Shown here in pieces: positions 22,339 through 32,674 of a DNA stretch of 64,000 bases (positions are counted from its first letter, which is position 1; the number at the start of each line of letters is the position of its first letter). The notes beneath the pieces are model-generated. The model saw nothing but the letters and a program-made list of their open reading frames with translations, did no database searches and was not told the DNA's origin. Location of the stretch: assembly GCA_029448655.1 (NCBI GenBank), contig JACCLO010000012.1:1612001-1676000 (forward strand), given 5' to 3'. Position numbers and translations under genes: made by a program. The stretch comes from Wolfiporia cocos (Eukaryota > Basidiomycota > Agaricomycetes > Polyporales > Phaeolaceae).

Positions 22339-25300
22339 GTACCCCCTCTTCTAGCTGCGTGTCCCCACGCCCAGCAATCACTTTGTACATCGTTTGGTCA
22401 ACATGGCACGGGTGGTCTACGGTTTTGGTGCAGATGTGTGGGTGCGCCAGTTGGAGTGTGTTTAAAACCGGATAGATCCAGTATCCTATTGATTCAGGTA
22501 TAGTGGATTCTATCGGTGTTCCAACGCGTATTCCGTATTGCATGACCCGTGTTCGTGGATCGCAGAACCAGAAGTTACGAGCGACGAGCTTCTTTTCGTA
22601 GGCGTAGAATGGTATACTGCCTTTGACGAGAAGTGTAATGTCTATGTCGTTGTATATTATGAACTCCTTCGGGTTCTCCCTAAGTCCCATTTCCTGAGCT
22701 TTTCGTTCGAAGTCCTCCCACTCTGGGTCCCATTTGGTGTTAGAGTGGTCCCAGCCAGTGTTTCTGTTTTTCCACTGGTTGCCTGGGGCGGATGGTCTAG
22801 CTTCGAAGAACTTTGTGACTAGCTCTTGGTAATGGTTTAATCCACGTTTTCGTTCCCATGTTTTAGTCCCGTCAGACCACTCGACTTCTAGCTCGATTCG
22901 CCCTCGGTCTTCTCTGGATTCGAGGATCCTGAGAGGCCTGCGAACGTCATTGCTTTCCGTCACTTTGCTATGGTCTTGATTGGGGAAGGCGGGCGGTGTG
23001 TATGGTAGGAGCAAGACTTCGTTGAATACTGGGTATATCCCGCGCATATCTGCGGGGAGGTCTAGTTCGTATGCTCCGTGCCCGACCTTCTTCGTGACCT
23101 TGTACGGTCCAAATCGCTTGGAGTCAAGCTTCTTGGTTGGGTGGCCCATGTTTATGTTACGGCCGTCGACCCAAACCAAGTCGCCTTCAGAGTATGATAG
23201 TGGCGATGCCCGTTTCCTATCGTAGTACTCTTTCATGCGTAGCTTGGCTTTCTCCAGGTTCTGTGAAGCGAGTTTGGATATAGTGTGCATGTGTTCGACC
23301 CAATCCCGGGCTACCCCCTCTTCTTGTTCCGGTGCCTCTACACCTGTGAAGGGGTGGTATCCGTGTGTAAGGTAAAAGGGACTATATCCCGTGCTACTGT
23401 GTACGTGTGTCTTGTACGCAAAGCTTGCTAGCGGGAGTAAGTCCGGCCAGTTCGTATGAGTGTCATTAATAAATAGCCTAAGGTAGACCTCGAGTTCCTG
23501 GTTCATACGTTCCGTCTGCCCGTCTGTCTGTGGGTGGAACGCGGTACTCGGGTTTCCCTGTATGCCTAATCTACGATATACGTCCTTTATGAATTCTGCT
23601 ACGAACTGTGGTCCTCTGTCGCTAAATACTTTCTTTGGTAGTCCGTGTTGTGTATATACTTTGTCTATAAATATGTTGGCCCATCCTTCGGCCGATAGTT
23701 TAGTCGTTGTTGGTACAGCTATATAGTCCTTTGACTTCATATCTACTACTACAATTATCGCGTCGCGACCCTTGGAAGTGGGGAGTCCCGTGATCATGTC
23801 TACGGAAATGTTCTCCCAGTTGTGTACTGGAGTTGGGTTCGGGTTGAGTGGAGCCGCGCGTTTGGATCGGTCCGGCTTAGCGGCCTGGCACTTGATACAG
23901 GCTTTGACGTACTGGCGTATGTCTGAGCGCATCTTGGGCCACCAGTAGTGTCGATGTATAGCCGTGTACGTGTTTTCGGTGCCAGGGTGTCCCGCTGAGA
24001 CGGTGTCGTGGAACGAAGAAATGATTTTTCCGATTAATTCTTCGTCCCGAGGGATAATTAACCTCCCCCTCCTATATCGCAGACCGTCCTCGGTCGCTTC
24101 CCCTACTTCTACTCCTTCCTTTCCATCGTAGAGAGCGGCTTCTGCTTTGACCCTCTCTTTTACTTCGTCGTGGGTGATACCCTTGACTATAGTATAGAAT
24201 GAGGATCGCAGCCTTTCTGCGCTATCTTGGACGAAGAGGTGTGGCTTTAGGACGACTTGCCCTTCAAGGTGATCCTTGTCGTTTCCGTGATCACTTCTTC
24301 GGGAAAGCCCATCGGCCCTTCCATTGGTCTTCCCGGGGATGTGCACGAGTTGTAGGTCATACTCGGCGAGTTCTGTCATCCACCGGGCTTGTCGCGGATT
24401 GATTTTCTGCGGGGTCTTAAAATACTCTAGGTTCTTGTGGTCCGTTAGTACTTCTACAGGGTGTTTGCCACCCATTACGAAATGCCGCCATTCATCAAGT
24501 GCGCGCATGATGGCAAGGAGTTCTCTGTCGTAGATCTCGTAGTTCCGTTCTGCCGGTAGCATCGTCTTACTTTGGTATGCGATGGGTTTCCAGACGCCGT
24601 CCTGTTTCTGCATGAGGCAGGCTCCAGTTGCGAAGTCTGAAGAGTCTGCCTCGATGCGGAAGGGATCGTCGTCGTTTGGTATCCCTAACACGGGTGCTTC
24701 GATAAATATTTTCTTTAACTTATCGAAACACTCTTGTTCCGCCGTACCCCACTGCCAAGGCGTGTCCTTGGTTAGGTTTATCAGTGGGCGTGCTACCGTG
24801 GAGAACTTAGGTATAAATCTCCGGTAGAAGTTTGCGAATCCAATGAAGGATTGCACTTCCTTCTTGTTCCGAGGTGCGGGCCATTCAGCCACTGCCGCCA
24901 CCTTCGCGGGATCCATACGGATTTCCCCGTGAGAGATTATATGACCTAAGTATTCTACTTCCGACTTCATAAACTCGCATTTCTCTGGTTTACAAGTCAA
25001 CTTATTTTGACGGAGAACGAGCAGAACCTTGCGCAGGATCTCTTTGTGTTCTGCCTCGGTCTCCGTGAAAACAAGTATGTCATCTAGATATACAATGACT
25101 TTTCCAGTCATTATCAGGTCTCGGAAGATGTCGTTCATCAAGGTCTGGAACGTGCCCGGTGCGTTGCACATTCCGAAGAACATCACTAAGGGTTCATACA
25201 ATCCCCTATTAGTGATGAAGGCGGCTTTTTCTTCGTCGCCTTCCTTGATTCTGACGTTTGTGTATCCCCAACGAATGTCCAATTTAGAGAAGTACTTAGC

Positions 25301-25456
25301 TCGTTTCAGCTTGTTGAGCAGCTCCGTGATCAGAGGGAGTGGGTACCGGTTCTTCTTGGTCATCTGGTTCACCTTCCGATAGTCCTGAATGGGTCTCAGT
25401 TTCCCATCCTTCTTCTTGACGAAGAAGAATGGTGCCCCCCATGGTGACTTGGATGG
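22301..25456 (-). pseudogene. Retrotransposon pol part (RT, RNase H, integrase, chromodomain-like), separated by a stop
   Basis: This continues in the same frame after the TGA at 25457, starting PSKSPWGAPFFFVKKKDGK, and is open for about 1050 codons to 22301 inside the LTR. The RT has YLDDILVF. RNase H starts near EADSSDFATGACL. Integrase has a zinc-binding HHCC part (AGHPGTENTYTAIHRHYWW, KACIKCQAAKP) and catalytic segments ISVDMITGLP, FSDRGPQFV and HPQTDGQTERMNQELE. A chromodomain-like piece (PLRILESREDRGRIELEVEW) follows. About 150 further residues to the end are not recognised. Only the one stop separates it from the upstream frame, so it is nearly intact. Without readthrough this copy should not make RT or integrase by itself. 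Confidence 0.88.
22339..22356 (-). other. Polypurine tract
   Basis: On the minus strand the bases next to the 3' LTR read AGCTAGAAGAGGGGGTAC, mostly purine, as expected for the primer of plus-strand DNA synthesis in LTR elements. Confidence 0.6.
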
Positions 25457-28400
25457 TCAGATACGTCCGGTCCGTAACTGTTCTTCTAAGAAATCGTCTA
25501 ACGCCTCTTGTTCTCGAGGCGATAGGGCATAGATCTTGCCGGCGTAGGGTTCGGAGTTCGGTAGAAGTTCTATGGCGTGATCCCACGGTCGTCTTTCGGG
25601 GAGTTGGTCGAATTCCGTTTCCTTAAACACATCTTCGAATTCGTGTAAGTACTCGGGGACCACCTCTTCGAAAGTCTTGGCTTCCGTGGTTTTGCCGGTG
25701 GCGATGGCGATCTCGGTTGCCTTCGTCGCGCGGACTCGCTCAGCGATGTCGGCCCGGCATTCTTCCCTATTCCGTATCCATGCGTCAGCGAAGATATAAT
25801 AAATATGATCACCATCCTCGATCTGCTCGTGCTCGCAGTCGCAGGTGAAGGTAATTCGGCGTTTCTTCCAGTCGATGGTGGGATTGTGGTCTTCCAACCA
25901 ATCGAAGCCGAGGAATATGTCTGCCGAGCTCAGCTCGGTGACGTGGAACTTGCGCGTTTCCAGATGCGTGTCGATCTGCATCTGGAGTTCGACATAGTGC
26001 GTCATCTTGCCCGCAGCGTTGGTACTACCGTCAGCGTTGTACAGTTTGACGGGTCGGTCTAATGGGAGTTGCTCGAGTTTGTGTTCCTCCACATAGGCAC
26101 GACTGATGACCGATCCCGTTGAACCGGAGTCTATCAGTGCCTTTGTGAAGAGGGCGCATCCGTCAGGGCGGTGGAGGGTGATCGGTACTTCGATCTGCCG
26201 TCCCCGTTTCCCCGTCTGGATTACCACTACATTCCCTCTGAGTTTCTCACCAGTAGAGCCGAACCCCTGTGTTCCGCGTCTGGTTTCCCTAATGCTTTTT
26301 ACTATGCGCGTGTCTGGTGTCATGTTGCATTCGAGTATGAACTGGGCGATTCTGTCCCCATACTCGACCTGATAATCTGTTCCAGTCTGATTATTCAGTA
26401 TGACTTTTAACCGACCGGTGTAGTCTTCATCGACTACACCGGCCTCCACGTCGACCCCTTTCAAGGCAAGTCCGGATCGTGGAGCTATGCGGCCGTATAC
26501 ACCGGGGGGCATTCGGATCATTATGCCTGTATCCACGGTGATACGCTTCCCGTTTGGTATAACGACTTCCTCCGCAGAGTGAAGATCGTAACCCGCGGCT
26601 CCTTCGCTTTTGCGCTCGGGGGGGATTGCCCACGGGTGGTCTAGGTATATGTCGAGCGTGACAGCCTTCTTCTTGGCTCGTCGACGCCGCACTTTCTTTT
26701 CCGTCTTTTTCTGGACTGTAGGCTTAGATGCGTCTGCCATTTGCACATCTGAGTCTACAACCGGGTCTACGTCCATTGGCACATAGTTTACATTGTTTAC
26801 AATAGAGGAATTAAGCACGGTTTTATCCTCCCACCAAGCTCCGGTGGGAGGCTCCTCTGAGGCTGTTACAAACGAATCGTCGGAGCATGTTGAAGCTCCG
26901 TCGTCGTCACCAGGCGCCAAATCTACTGAACGTGGTACAGATATGTAGTCAAATATCGGGGCCCCGGTTCCTAGCCCATATAGTCCATCCACCGGTTCGT
27001 TACCCTCCGAGGCAGATTCGGAGATAGAGACATTTACTGGTTCCTCGATCTCCAGAACTGAAAATTTATTATTAGAGAAGGGACGTACCTGAGTGAATCC
27101 GGCTTCCTTCGCAGCCTCCGGATTTTCTTTGGCCCATGCCGACACCATTCGCACGAAGTCCTCCTGGGATACTTCCCCAAGGACTTTTTCTGCTGGTGGT
27201 GCTTCGACGGCCTGGCGGGTGCGCGCCGGTTGTGAGGGTCCGGCACCGGTGTTCCCTCCACTGGTAGCTGCTCGGGGCTTCCAGTTGGGTTGGTGCCAGA
27301 CGGGCTTGTTGCAGCCCTTCCCTGGTGCCTCTGATTGCATCTTGCTGCAAGAGTGGCACTTCCTCTTGAGCAAGTTGGCCCGTTCTTCTGCGGTGGGCTC
27401 GGACCGCGTGGTTCCCGATGATGATGTTGTCGCCCGACCCTTTCCTTTGTCGGCGACTCCCTTACCCATGTCACGACCGTGGCGCAGCTTTTCTTCGTCG
27501 CGGAGACGACGCATCGCATTGTCCGTACGGAGGATAGCTTGCTTCCAAGATTCGTAGTCCTCCGGAATCTGGACGTTGTATCCTCGTCGCGATTTGTCGT
27601 TTACCGTGGCAGCGACGAAGGCGGAGTGTACTGCCGTGTAGATTTCTTTCGGGATGGCAGAGGTGACCCAGCGATGGACTATCTGGTTCTCCTTGTCATA
27701 TTTTGCCTCCGAAAGAAGTCTTTCCAGCTCCTGGAAGTACTCCTCACCTTTGCCGATGGACATACTGAGCTTTTCGGCTGCAACCGCCGACTTCTTTTCC
27801 AAGTCGGGATCGTCGAACTTCTGGTGTAGTTCCCAGATGAACCGTATCCAGCTCAGGTGCCATTGTCCGTCACGGTAATGTTCCCGCGTAAAAGCCGTTA
27901 CCCATGCGTCCACCTTTGGTCCCCGTATCAGCGATATGGCCGAGCCGATCTTTTTGCTGTCTGTGAAGAGCAGCGGCCGGTTGTCGTCGATGTAAAGCTT
28001 CAGGCGCGTTACCCAGGCGATGAAGTTCTCGCCGGTGAAGGGTTCGGGCTCGCGCACCTTGGACTTGTACCGGGGGTCAGGCTGTGGCTCCGGGAGCATT
28101 GAGTAAGCATCCCATTGCGAGCTCGCCGGTTTCTCGGGCCGCCACATGGACGCACGCGTTCCCGGGAGAGGCGCGGCTCTCCAGGTGTTCACATGTGCCG
28201 TCCGTGGTGCTACCGACGGAGGGACCGGGGGCTGTGCTGCCATGACCGAGAAGGGGACCTGGGGCGTAAGGACCGGGGGGGTGTAGCCGGGCAGGAAGGG
28301 GTTCGTCTGCCGGGTGCCTGCGTTCGACGCCGGACGAGTGGCCGTGTTCACCGGTGGGGGTGATCCCATGTGTACGGATCTCACCCAATTTTCAACCGGC

Positions 28401-29029
28401 CGGAAGCGTTCTTCCGGAACCGATGGTACTGACCGACGGGGGGCGGAGTGCTGGCTGTGTAGCGAGGCCGCATCTCCTGCCACGATTGCATCTGCCTGGA
28501 GGCGTTGTGCCTCCCGCAGGAATCGTGCTCCCATGTCGGCGTTCCATACACCGGTCTGAACCATTGTCGCCGCTACCGTCTGACACCGGAAACCGAAATC
28601 CGCCATGGTTGGGTTGGGGGGGAACGCCCACTGCATGGCTAGGGGCGAGTCGATGTGGGCGAGGGGACTCGCTCCACGAATCGTGTTCGACTGCTCTCGT
28701 GCCAGGTGGAGTGCCTGGTCCAACCGCTCGATGCCGGGACCTTGGTCTTCTACCGATGCTCCGTGTGGGAGTGAACGACCGGGGGTTGCTTGCCCGATCA
28801 TTTCGGTGTGGACCGGGGCGATTTCGATGTTAGGGCGGGGGGCGTGGATGCTATCCGCGACTGACAGGAGTGCGAAGTCGTCGGGGAGGCCGTGCATCTG
28901 GTAGTTCACCCATTGGCCGGGTTGGAACGGGTTGACCAAGGGGGGAAGCGGGACGTCGGCCGGGGTGTCGAAAGGGTTGTGCGGGGGCCGAGGGTTGCGG
29001 ATGTAGTCGAGGTCGTGAGGGGCGGCCAT
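25457..29029 (-). CDS. Retrotransposon Gag - dUTPase - protease polyprotein, up to an internal stop
   Basis: An open frame of 1190 aa from ATG at 29029 (MAAPHDLDYIRN...). Residues about 1-330 are Pro-rich. About 340-480 form a Ty3-type Gag core (EPFTGENFIAWVTRLKLYID; KSAVAAEKLSMSIGKGEEYF). A Cys-containing basic segment follows (KRKCHSCSKMQSEAPGKGCN), not a textbook CCHC knuckle. About 785-930 are a dUTPase with all five motifs readable: AAGYDL, APRSGLALKG, GVVDEDYTGRL, YGDRIAQFIL and GTQGFGSTG. About 960-1070 are the aspartic protease (ALIDSGSTGSVISR; IFLGFDWL). The last residues (SPREQEALDDFLEEQLRTGR) enter RT, where TGA at 25457 stops translation. The dUTPase would limit uracil incorporation during reverse transcription. 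Confidence 0.9.
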   Translation of the reverse strand: MAAPHDLDYIRNPRPPHNPFDTPADVPLPPLVNPFQPGQWVNYQMHGLPDDFALLSVADSIHAPRPNIEIAPVHTEMIGQATPGRSLPHGASVEDQGPGIERLDQALHLAREQSNTIRGASPLAHIDSPLAMQWAFPPNPTMADFGFRCQTVAATMVQTGVWNADMGARFLREAQRLQADAIVAGDAASLHSQHSAPRRSVPSVPEERFRPVENWVRSVHMGSPPPVNTATRPASNAGTRQTNPFLPGYTPPVLTPQVPFSVMAAQPPVPPSVAPRTAHVNTWRAAPLPGTRASMWRPEKPASSQWDAYSMLPEPQPDPRYKSKVREPEPFTGENFIAWVTRLKLYIDDNRPLLFTDSKKIGSAISLIRGPKVDAWVTAFTREHYRDGQWHLSWIRFIWELHQKFDDPDLEKKSAVAAEKLSMSIGKGEEYFQELERLLSEAKYDKENQIVHRWVTSAIPKEIYTAVHSAFVAATVNDKSRRGYNVQIPEDYESWKQAILRTDNAMRRLRDEEKLRHGRDMGKGVADKGKGRATTSSSGTTRSEPTAEERANLLKRKCHSCSKMQSEAPGKGCNKPVWHQPNWKPRAATSGGNTGAGPSQPARTRQAVEAPPAEKVLGEVSQEDFVRMVSAWAKENPEAAKEAGFTQVRPFSNNKFSVLEIEEPVNVSISESASEGNEPVDGLYGLGTGAPIFDYISVPRSVDLAPGDDDGASTCSDDSFVTASEEPPTGAWWEDKTVLNSSIVNNVNYVPMDVDPVVDSDVQMADASKPTVQKKTEKKVRRRRAKKKAVTLDIYLDHPWAIPPERKSEGAAGYDLHSAEEVVIPNGKRITVDTGIMIRMPPGVYGRIAPRSGLALKGVDVEAGVVDEDYTGRLKVILNNQTGTDYQVEYGDRIAQFILECNMTPDTRIVKSIRETRRGTQGFGSTGEKLRGNVVVIQTGKRGRQIEVPITLHRPDGCALFTKALIDSGSTGSVISRAYVEEHKLEQLPLDRPVKLYNADGSTNAAGKMTHYVELQMQIDTHLETRKFHVTELSSADIFLGFDWLEDHNPTIDWKKRRITFTCDCEHEQIEDGDHIYYIFADAWIRNREECRADIAERVRATKATEIAIATGKTTEAKTFEEVVPEYLHEFEDVFKETEFDQLPERRPWDHAIELLPNSEPYAGKIYALSPREQEALDDFLEEQLRTGRI

Positions 29030-29791
29030 TGTATCGTATGAAATGTATGTGTGTGGAAATGTAGAGTCGCGAATGACAGTGCTACCCGCCCACTGTGGAT
29101 CAGCCTATAGCTGCGATCGGGGTGGTAACTAGAAACTGTCTTTCCACTCTATTCAGGAACCACCTCTTTTCGGAGATGTGCCAAGAAACGCCGAGGGGTT
29201 TTCTTCCCTCAGCCGGCGAGAAATTCCTGCCTCCGAAACCTCATCCAGCCCCGAAGCTAATTCGGGATACCGGGGGTACGGGATCTAAACCCTTGTGATG
29301 GAGGGTCTAAAATTCTATCGTAGAGGGCCAAGTGGCCGTATGTGTGAGCTGTGTCGCGCTCCTTCAGCCGCCTTGTGGGGCGCTGGGTTGTATGGTAACG
29401 GGGGGGCGGTAATGCCCGTATAGTGGCGCGGTAATGCGCGTAAATAGGTGCCCAGTGCCTCTGTAAACTGCCGTAGGGCCCCTTAACGCTTTTGATTATT
29501 ATGCGTCGGGTACACGTCTACTACGGTGGGGATGAAACCCAAAGCCTTTACGCCGTATTGCACGACGCTGGCCCAGTAGCTTAGAAGCAACGGTAGGAGT
29601 GGTCCCCTACACGCTGTTCACAAGTGTATGCCCCCAGAACCCAGTCCTTTGTCCCTGGGATACGGGAGGATAAGAGTTTATACACCCGAATCGACCGAAG
29701 TCAATTCGAGGGCGAATGAACAATGCACTTTGCCCCTAGTGCGCCGGGGTTGTTCTGGAATGAACTCAGAACGGGGTGGAGACTCGTCTTA
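29030..29791 (-). other. Retrotransposon leader between 5' LTR and gag start
   Basis: About 760 bp of untranslated leader. Directly inside the LTR the minus-strand bases are TAAGACGAGTCTCCACCCCG. I see no TGG-starting tRNA-complementary primer site there. No conserved frame of useful length is present. Confidence 0.5.
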
Positions 29792-30162
29792 TGACACAAG
29801 CGTATTCTTAAGCAACTACTCAGGGGAATATTACTCGCGTGAAAGCGTATTCCTAGTCTGAGGCTACTCAAGGCAACAAAGGCCAAGACGAGTCTGGGGT
29901 GCTCCCTGCTCGTCTGGCTGGTATATATGCTCGTAGGCTGTTTGTACATGTTTGGCTACTATACAGTATTACGTAAGCTGATAGACCGTTTAGAGTATGG
30001 TAAACCCTATCGTAGGTGTAGAGCCACATCAAGGGTGTCCGGGGTCTGTGTGGGCACGTGTGGGGTGTTCGGGGTCCTTGCACGTGATGCATAGGCGGGC
30101 GCTTAGATAAGATAAGGGTTGTCCCTAGTCGCAAGCTAGTTGGAGAAAATCGGCTTGTGACA
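29792..30162 (-). repeat. 5' LTR (in element orientation)
   Basis: 371 bp copy of 21968-22338. In this place it should hold the element's promoter. The plus-strand bases GGTATATATGCTCGTAGG at about 29920 provide a TATA-like block. Confidence 0.93.
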
Positions 30163-30493
30163 CTGATGCTCTATGTTTTTAGGCTGGTATCTGGCCATAC
30201 AGTTTAATTTTGCGACGAACGAATTGGCAGCTTGAGCCTGAGTAGCGGCCATTGTCACAGGCATATCAAGTTACATGATAGCTACGACTTCTGCTGAAAT
30301 CTGCTTTTACCCTGATAGATGTAACGGTATGGCATAGACTATCCGCATTAGAGAACAGTGCTATCTTCATATCCAGTGCGTACTGCCCAATAGAAGTACA
30401 ACATACAGGTCAGACAAATAGAAAGCTTGAGAAGGTACCCCGTACTACAGAAGTGTGTCATCGTCGTACAAGTAATAGCTGACCTTTCCCGAA
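30163..30493. other. Intergenic stretch, no gene seen
   Basis: This lies between the retrotransposon and the stop codon of the first array gene. It holds the second copy of the CTGAT duplication (30163-30167) and AT-rich 3' flank sequence. Confidence 0.45.
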
Positions 30494-32143
30494 TTAGAGA
30501 CGCAGGTCAAGGCCCATATTGGACGTAGAAACCTCGACACTGCCCACATTCTGACGCTCCGACGGCGTCCACAGTACACGGCCATCAGCGAAGCCTCTTC
30601 CGAGCGTGCGCACATCCACAATGCGCTGGCGGCCCTTGCCCGCGGGATCCTCGACACTGCGGTCGACCTGAATCGTGGGCCGGAAGAACGCCGACGAGCG
30701 CAAGCTGAACGTGCCCTCGTACGTCCCGTGCAATGCCGCTAGCACGGGCCCGTTGCTGGTGTGAGCTCGCATCGTGAGAAGGTGGTCTACGGGTGCGTCA
30801 AGGAACGCGATGTGCATTGGGCTGTTGGAGGTGTATATGCCAACGTCGAAGACACCGCCGGTGTTGCTCTCGGATGTCGAGTAGAGGCTGATGTTGGCGG
30901 TCACAGGGCTGCACATAAACACTAGTCAGGGATGAGAACACACGCCACATCCACAACATCACATACCCGTTTGATGTTTTGAGATCTAGGCTTGTATGAC
31001 TGCCGTAATTGTCGCCATTGTTAAGAAGCCCAGCATGGATGCGAACGGGAGAATTTGAAGTGCGCAGGACGAGCGCTTCGGACGTGTTGAACGACCCTTC
31101 GATCGGCGAGTTGCTGGTCGTAGCTGACGCTAGAATCGCTGCCAATGCCTGTTCGGTTTCGTTAGCTTCTGTGCGGTTGAACGAGCAGTGAAAACACACC
31201 TTGACCTGAATGGGCATGTTGGATGTATGTAGAGAGATGACATCAAAGAAGACATGGTCTTGGAGATTGTCGATGAAATGAGCAAAGAGTGGAAGCGTTG
31301 TGTCCAGTCTTTTGATCGATGAATGAGAGGGGATCTGCACTATGATCTCGAACATCACTCTGCGGCGATTGTGGCGGTCAGACCAGTGAACAGGAGCCTG
31401 TCTCATTACTTCAGCATCTGTGACGGCGGCCAATATTACTGTAGCTCACGTAGATGCCAACGCCATTGTGCCCTTCCTCGGGTTGCAAGAGGCAAACTTT
31501 AGTAAGTTCAACGAGATCATCCACATCGTTGTAATATGCCGAAACGTCGACCTGCACTGTCTCCGGGTCAATGTTGTCCGATGCGACGATCTGAAAATTT
31601 CCGTGCGCGAGAGCACCGCTGCCGTGTGCCGTGAAGAAGAGCAGATCCGAGGACGTTGGAAGAGCGAACGATGCATCAGCCACATGCCGGAATCCGTGCA
31701 ATTGGCGATGAGTATTCGGATCGAACGTCCATTCGGCCTCTTGAACACAGTACGGGGGAACGTCGACACCCTGGACCGGAACCTGCATTGGCGCGTGTTC
31801 TCCCCCTATCAGGTTGTGGAACTTCACTTGGATCAGTGTCGTTTTTGGGGGCACCCATGGTGAAGGGAGAACTTACAGCGCGCGCGATGTCGTGGATGAA
31901 CGCGGGCACGAGCGTGATAAATATCAGCGACAGTACTGTAGCATGCAAGCACCGCACGATACGACGTCTGCGACAAGACCTAGCAGGTGTACCGGACTCG
32001 GTGGCGAGAAGAGGGGTCTCTACTCGATAGGTCGCCTGATAGCCTGGAAATGGACTCAAGCGTGACACAGGCGAAGATTCGAAATCCTTCTTGTCGACGG
32101 CTTCGGTAGTCGAGACTGCTTGATATTGAGGTGGTGACGCCAT
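30494..32143 (-). CDS. Array gene A: single-pass membrane protein with TSNS/TSNG-repeat outer part (DUF7330-like)
   Basis: Five exons, 32143-31877, 31821-31450, 31397-31200, 31148-30967 and 30908-30494, introns 51-58 nt, give about 477 aa. Residues 1-60 are Ser/Pro-rich and presumably cytoplasmic, ending in RRRR. A membrane span follows (LHATVLSLIFITLVPAF), then about 390 residues of beta-type sequence with recurring short units: LHTSNMPIQVK, ATTSNSPIEGSF, LRTSNSPVRI, LKTSNGPV, YTSNSPMHIAF and HTSNGPVLAAL. The pattern resembles DUF4097/DUF7330-type beta-solenoid domains. This is my recall of the family; the function is unknown. It is the most diverged array member and lies nearest the retrotransposon. 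On the minus strand TTATATAG lies about 30 bp before the ATG and is a possible TATA box. Confidence 0.78.
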
Positions 32144-32674
32144 TGCGGTAGCTGCAGATGGTGCATAACGAACGAGCTATATAACATGTTGCGGCCCGGC
32201 CTGACTTACCCGGGTGTGCGCGGTACGTTATAACGCCCGTGGCTGCGCACTGCGGGACAAAATGAGACGCCGTCGGACAGTTCACGCTAATAGGCCCAGA
32301 TCGCGGTGTCCACATGTACATGAACGTGTTATGGCTAGGTTGAGCTGTGCAATTCCATGTACCTGATTATATGTATGACTCTGAGCCTGCGGTGCCAAAA
32401 GCGAGTCGCCAAGTGCGTGCTGCGGCTGCTGCGCGGTATATGAAACGCGTTGAAGGAGTAGCGCTGAGGGAAATTGCGCATGGCAGGAACGAGAAACATC
32501 GTAGCTGGAACGAGACAGGTTTTCTTCGGTGTCAAGTCTGATGGCGAGGTGTGACGGCGGATGAGCTGTCTTATGGACTGTATGCAGTCTATCTTGGACG
32601 ACAGACAGCGAGTAAATCAAGAATGAATGAGACCATTTGGCGCGTAGACTGAGCATTTGGCGCGTAGACTGAGA

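Larger units (their letters stand above)
21968..30162 (-). mobile_element. Complete Ty3/gypsy LTR retrotransposon with dUTPase domain
   Basis: The element is 8195 bp with 371-bp LTRs at 21968-22338 and 29792-30162, starting TGACACAAGCG and ending GGCTTGTGACA. The LTRs look identical to me. The 5-bp target duplication CTGAT flanks it at 21963-21967 and 30163-30167. Transcription would run right to left. The coding order is gag, dUTPase, aspartic protease, RT, RNase H, integrase and a chromodomain-like segment, which is the Ty3/gypsy order. Identical LTRs and an intact duplication point to a recent insertion (inference). One TGA at 25457-25459 interrupts the polyprotein. dUTPase-bearing Ty3/gypsy elements have, as I recall, been described in other wood-decay basidiomycetes. 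Confidence 0.95.

Noticed and set aside
25370..25460. Programmed stop-codon readthrough as explanation of the TGA
   Set aside because: Known readthrough sites lie between gag and pol; here the stop is after protease within the RT start, so a point mutation is more likely.
27093..28904. Several plus-strand frames of 80-160 codons
   Set aside because: All are reverse-strand shadows of the gag-dUTPase-protease frame.
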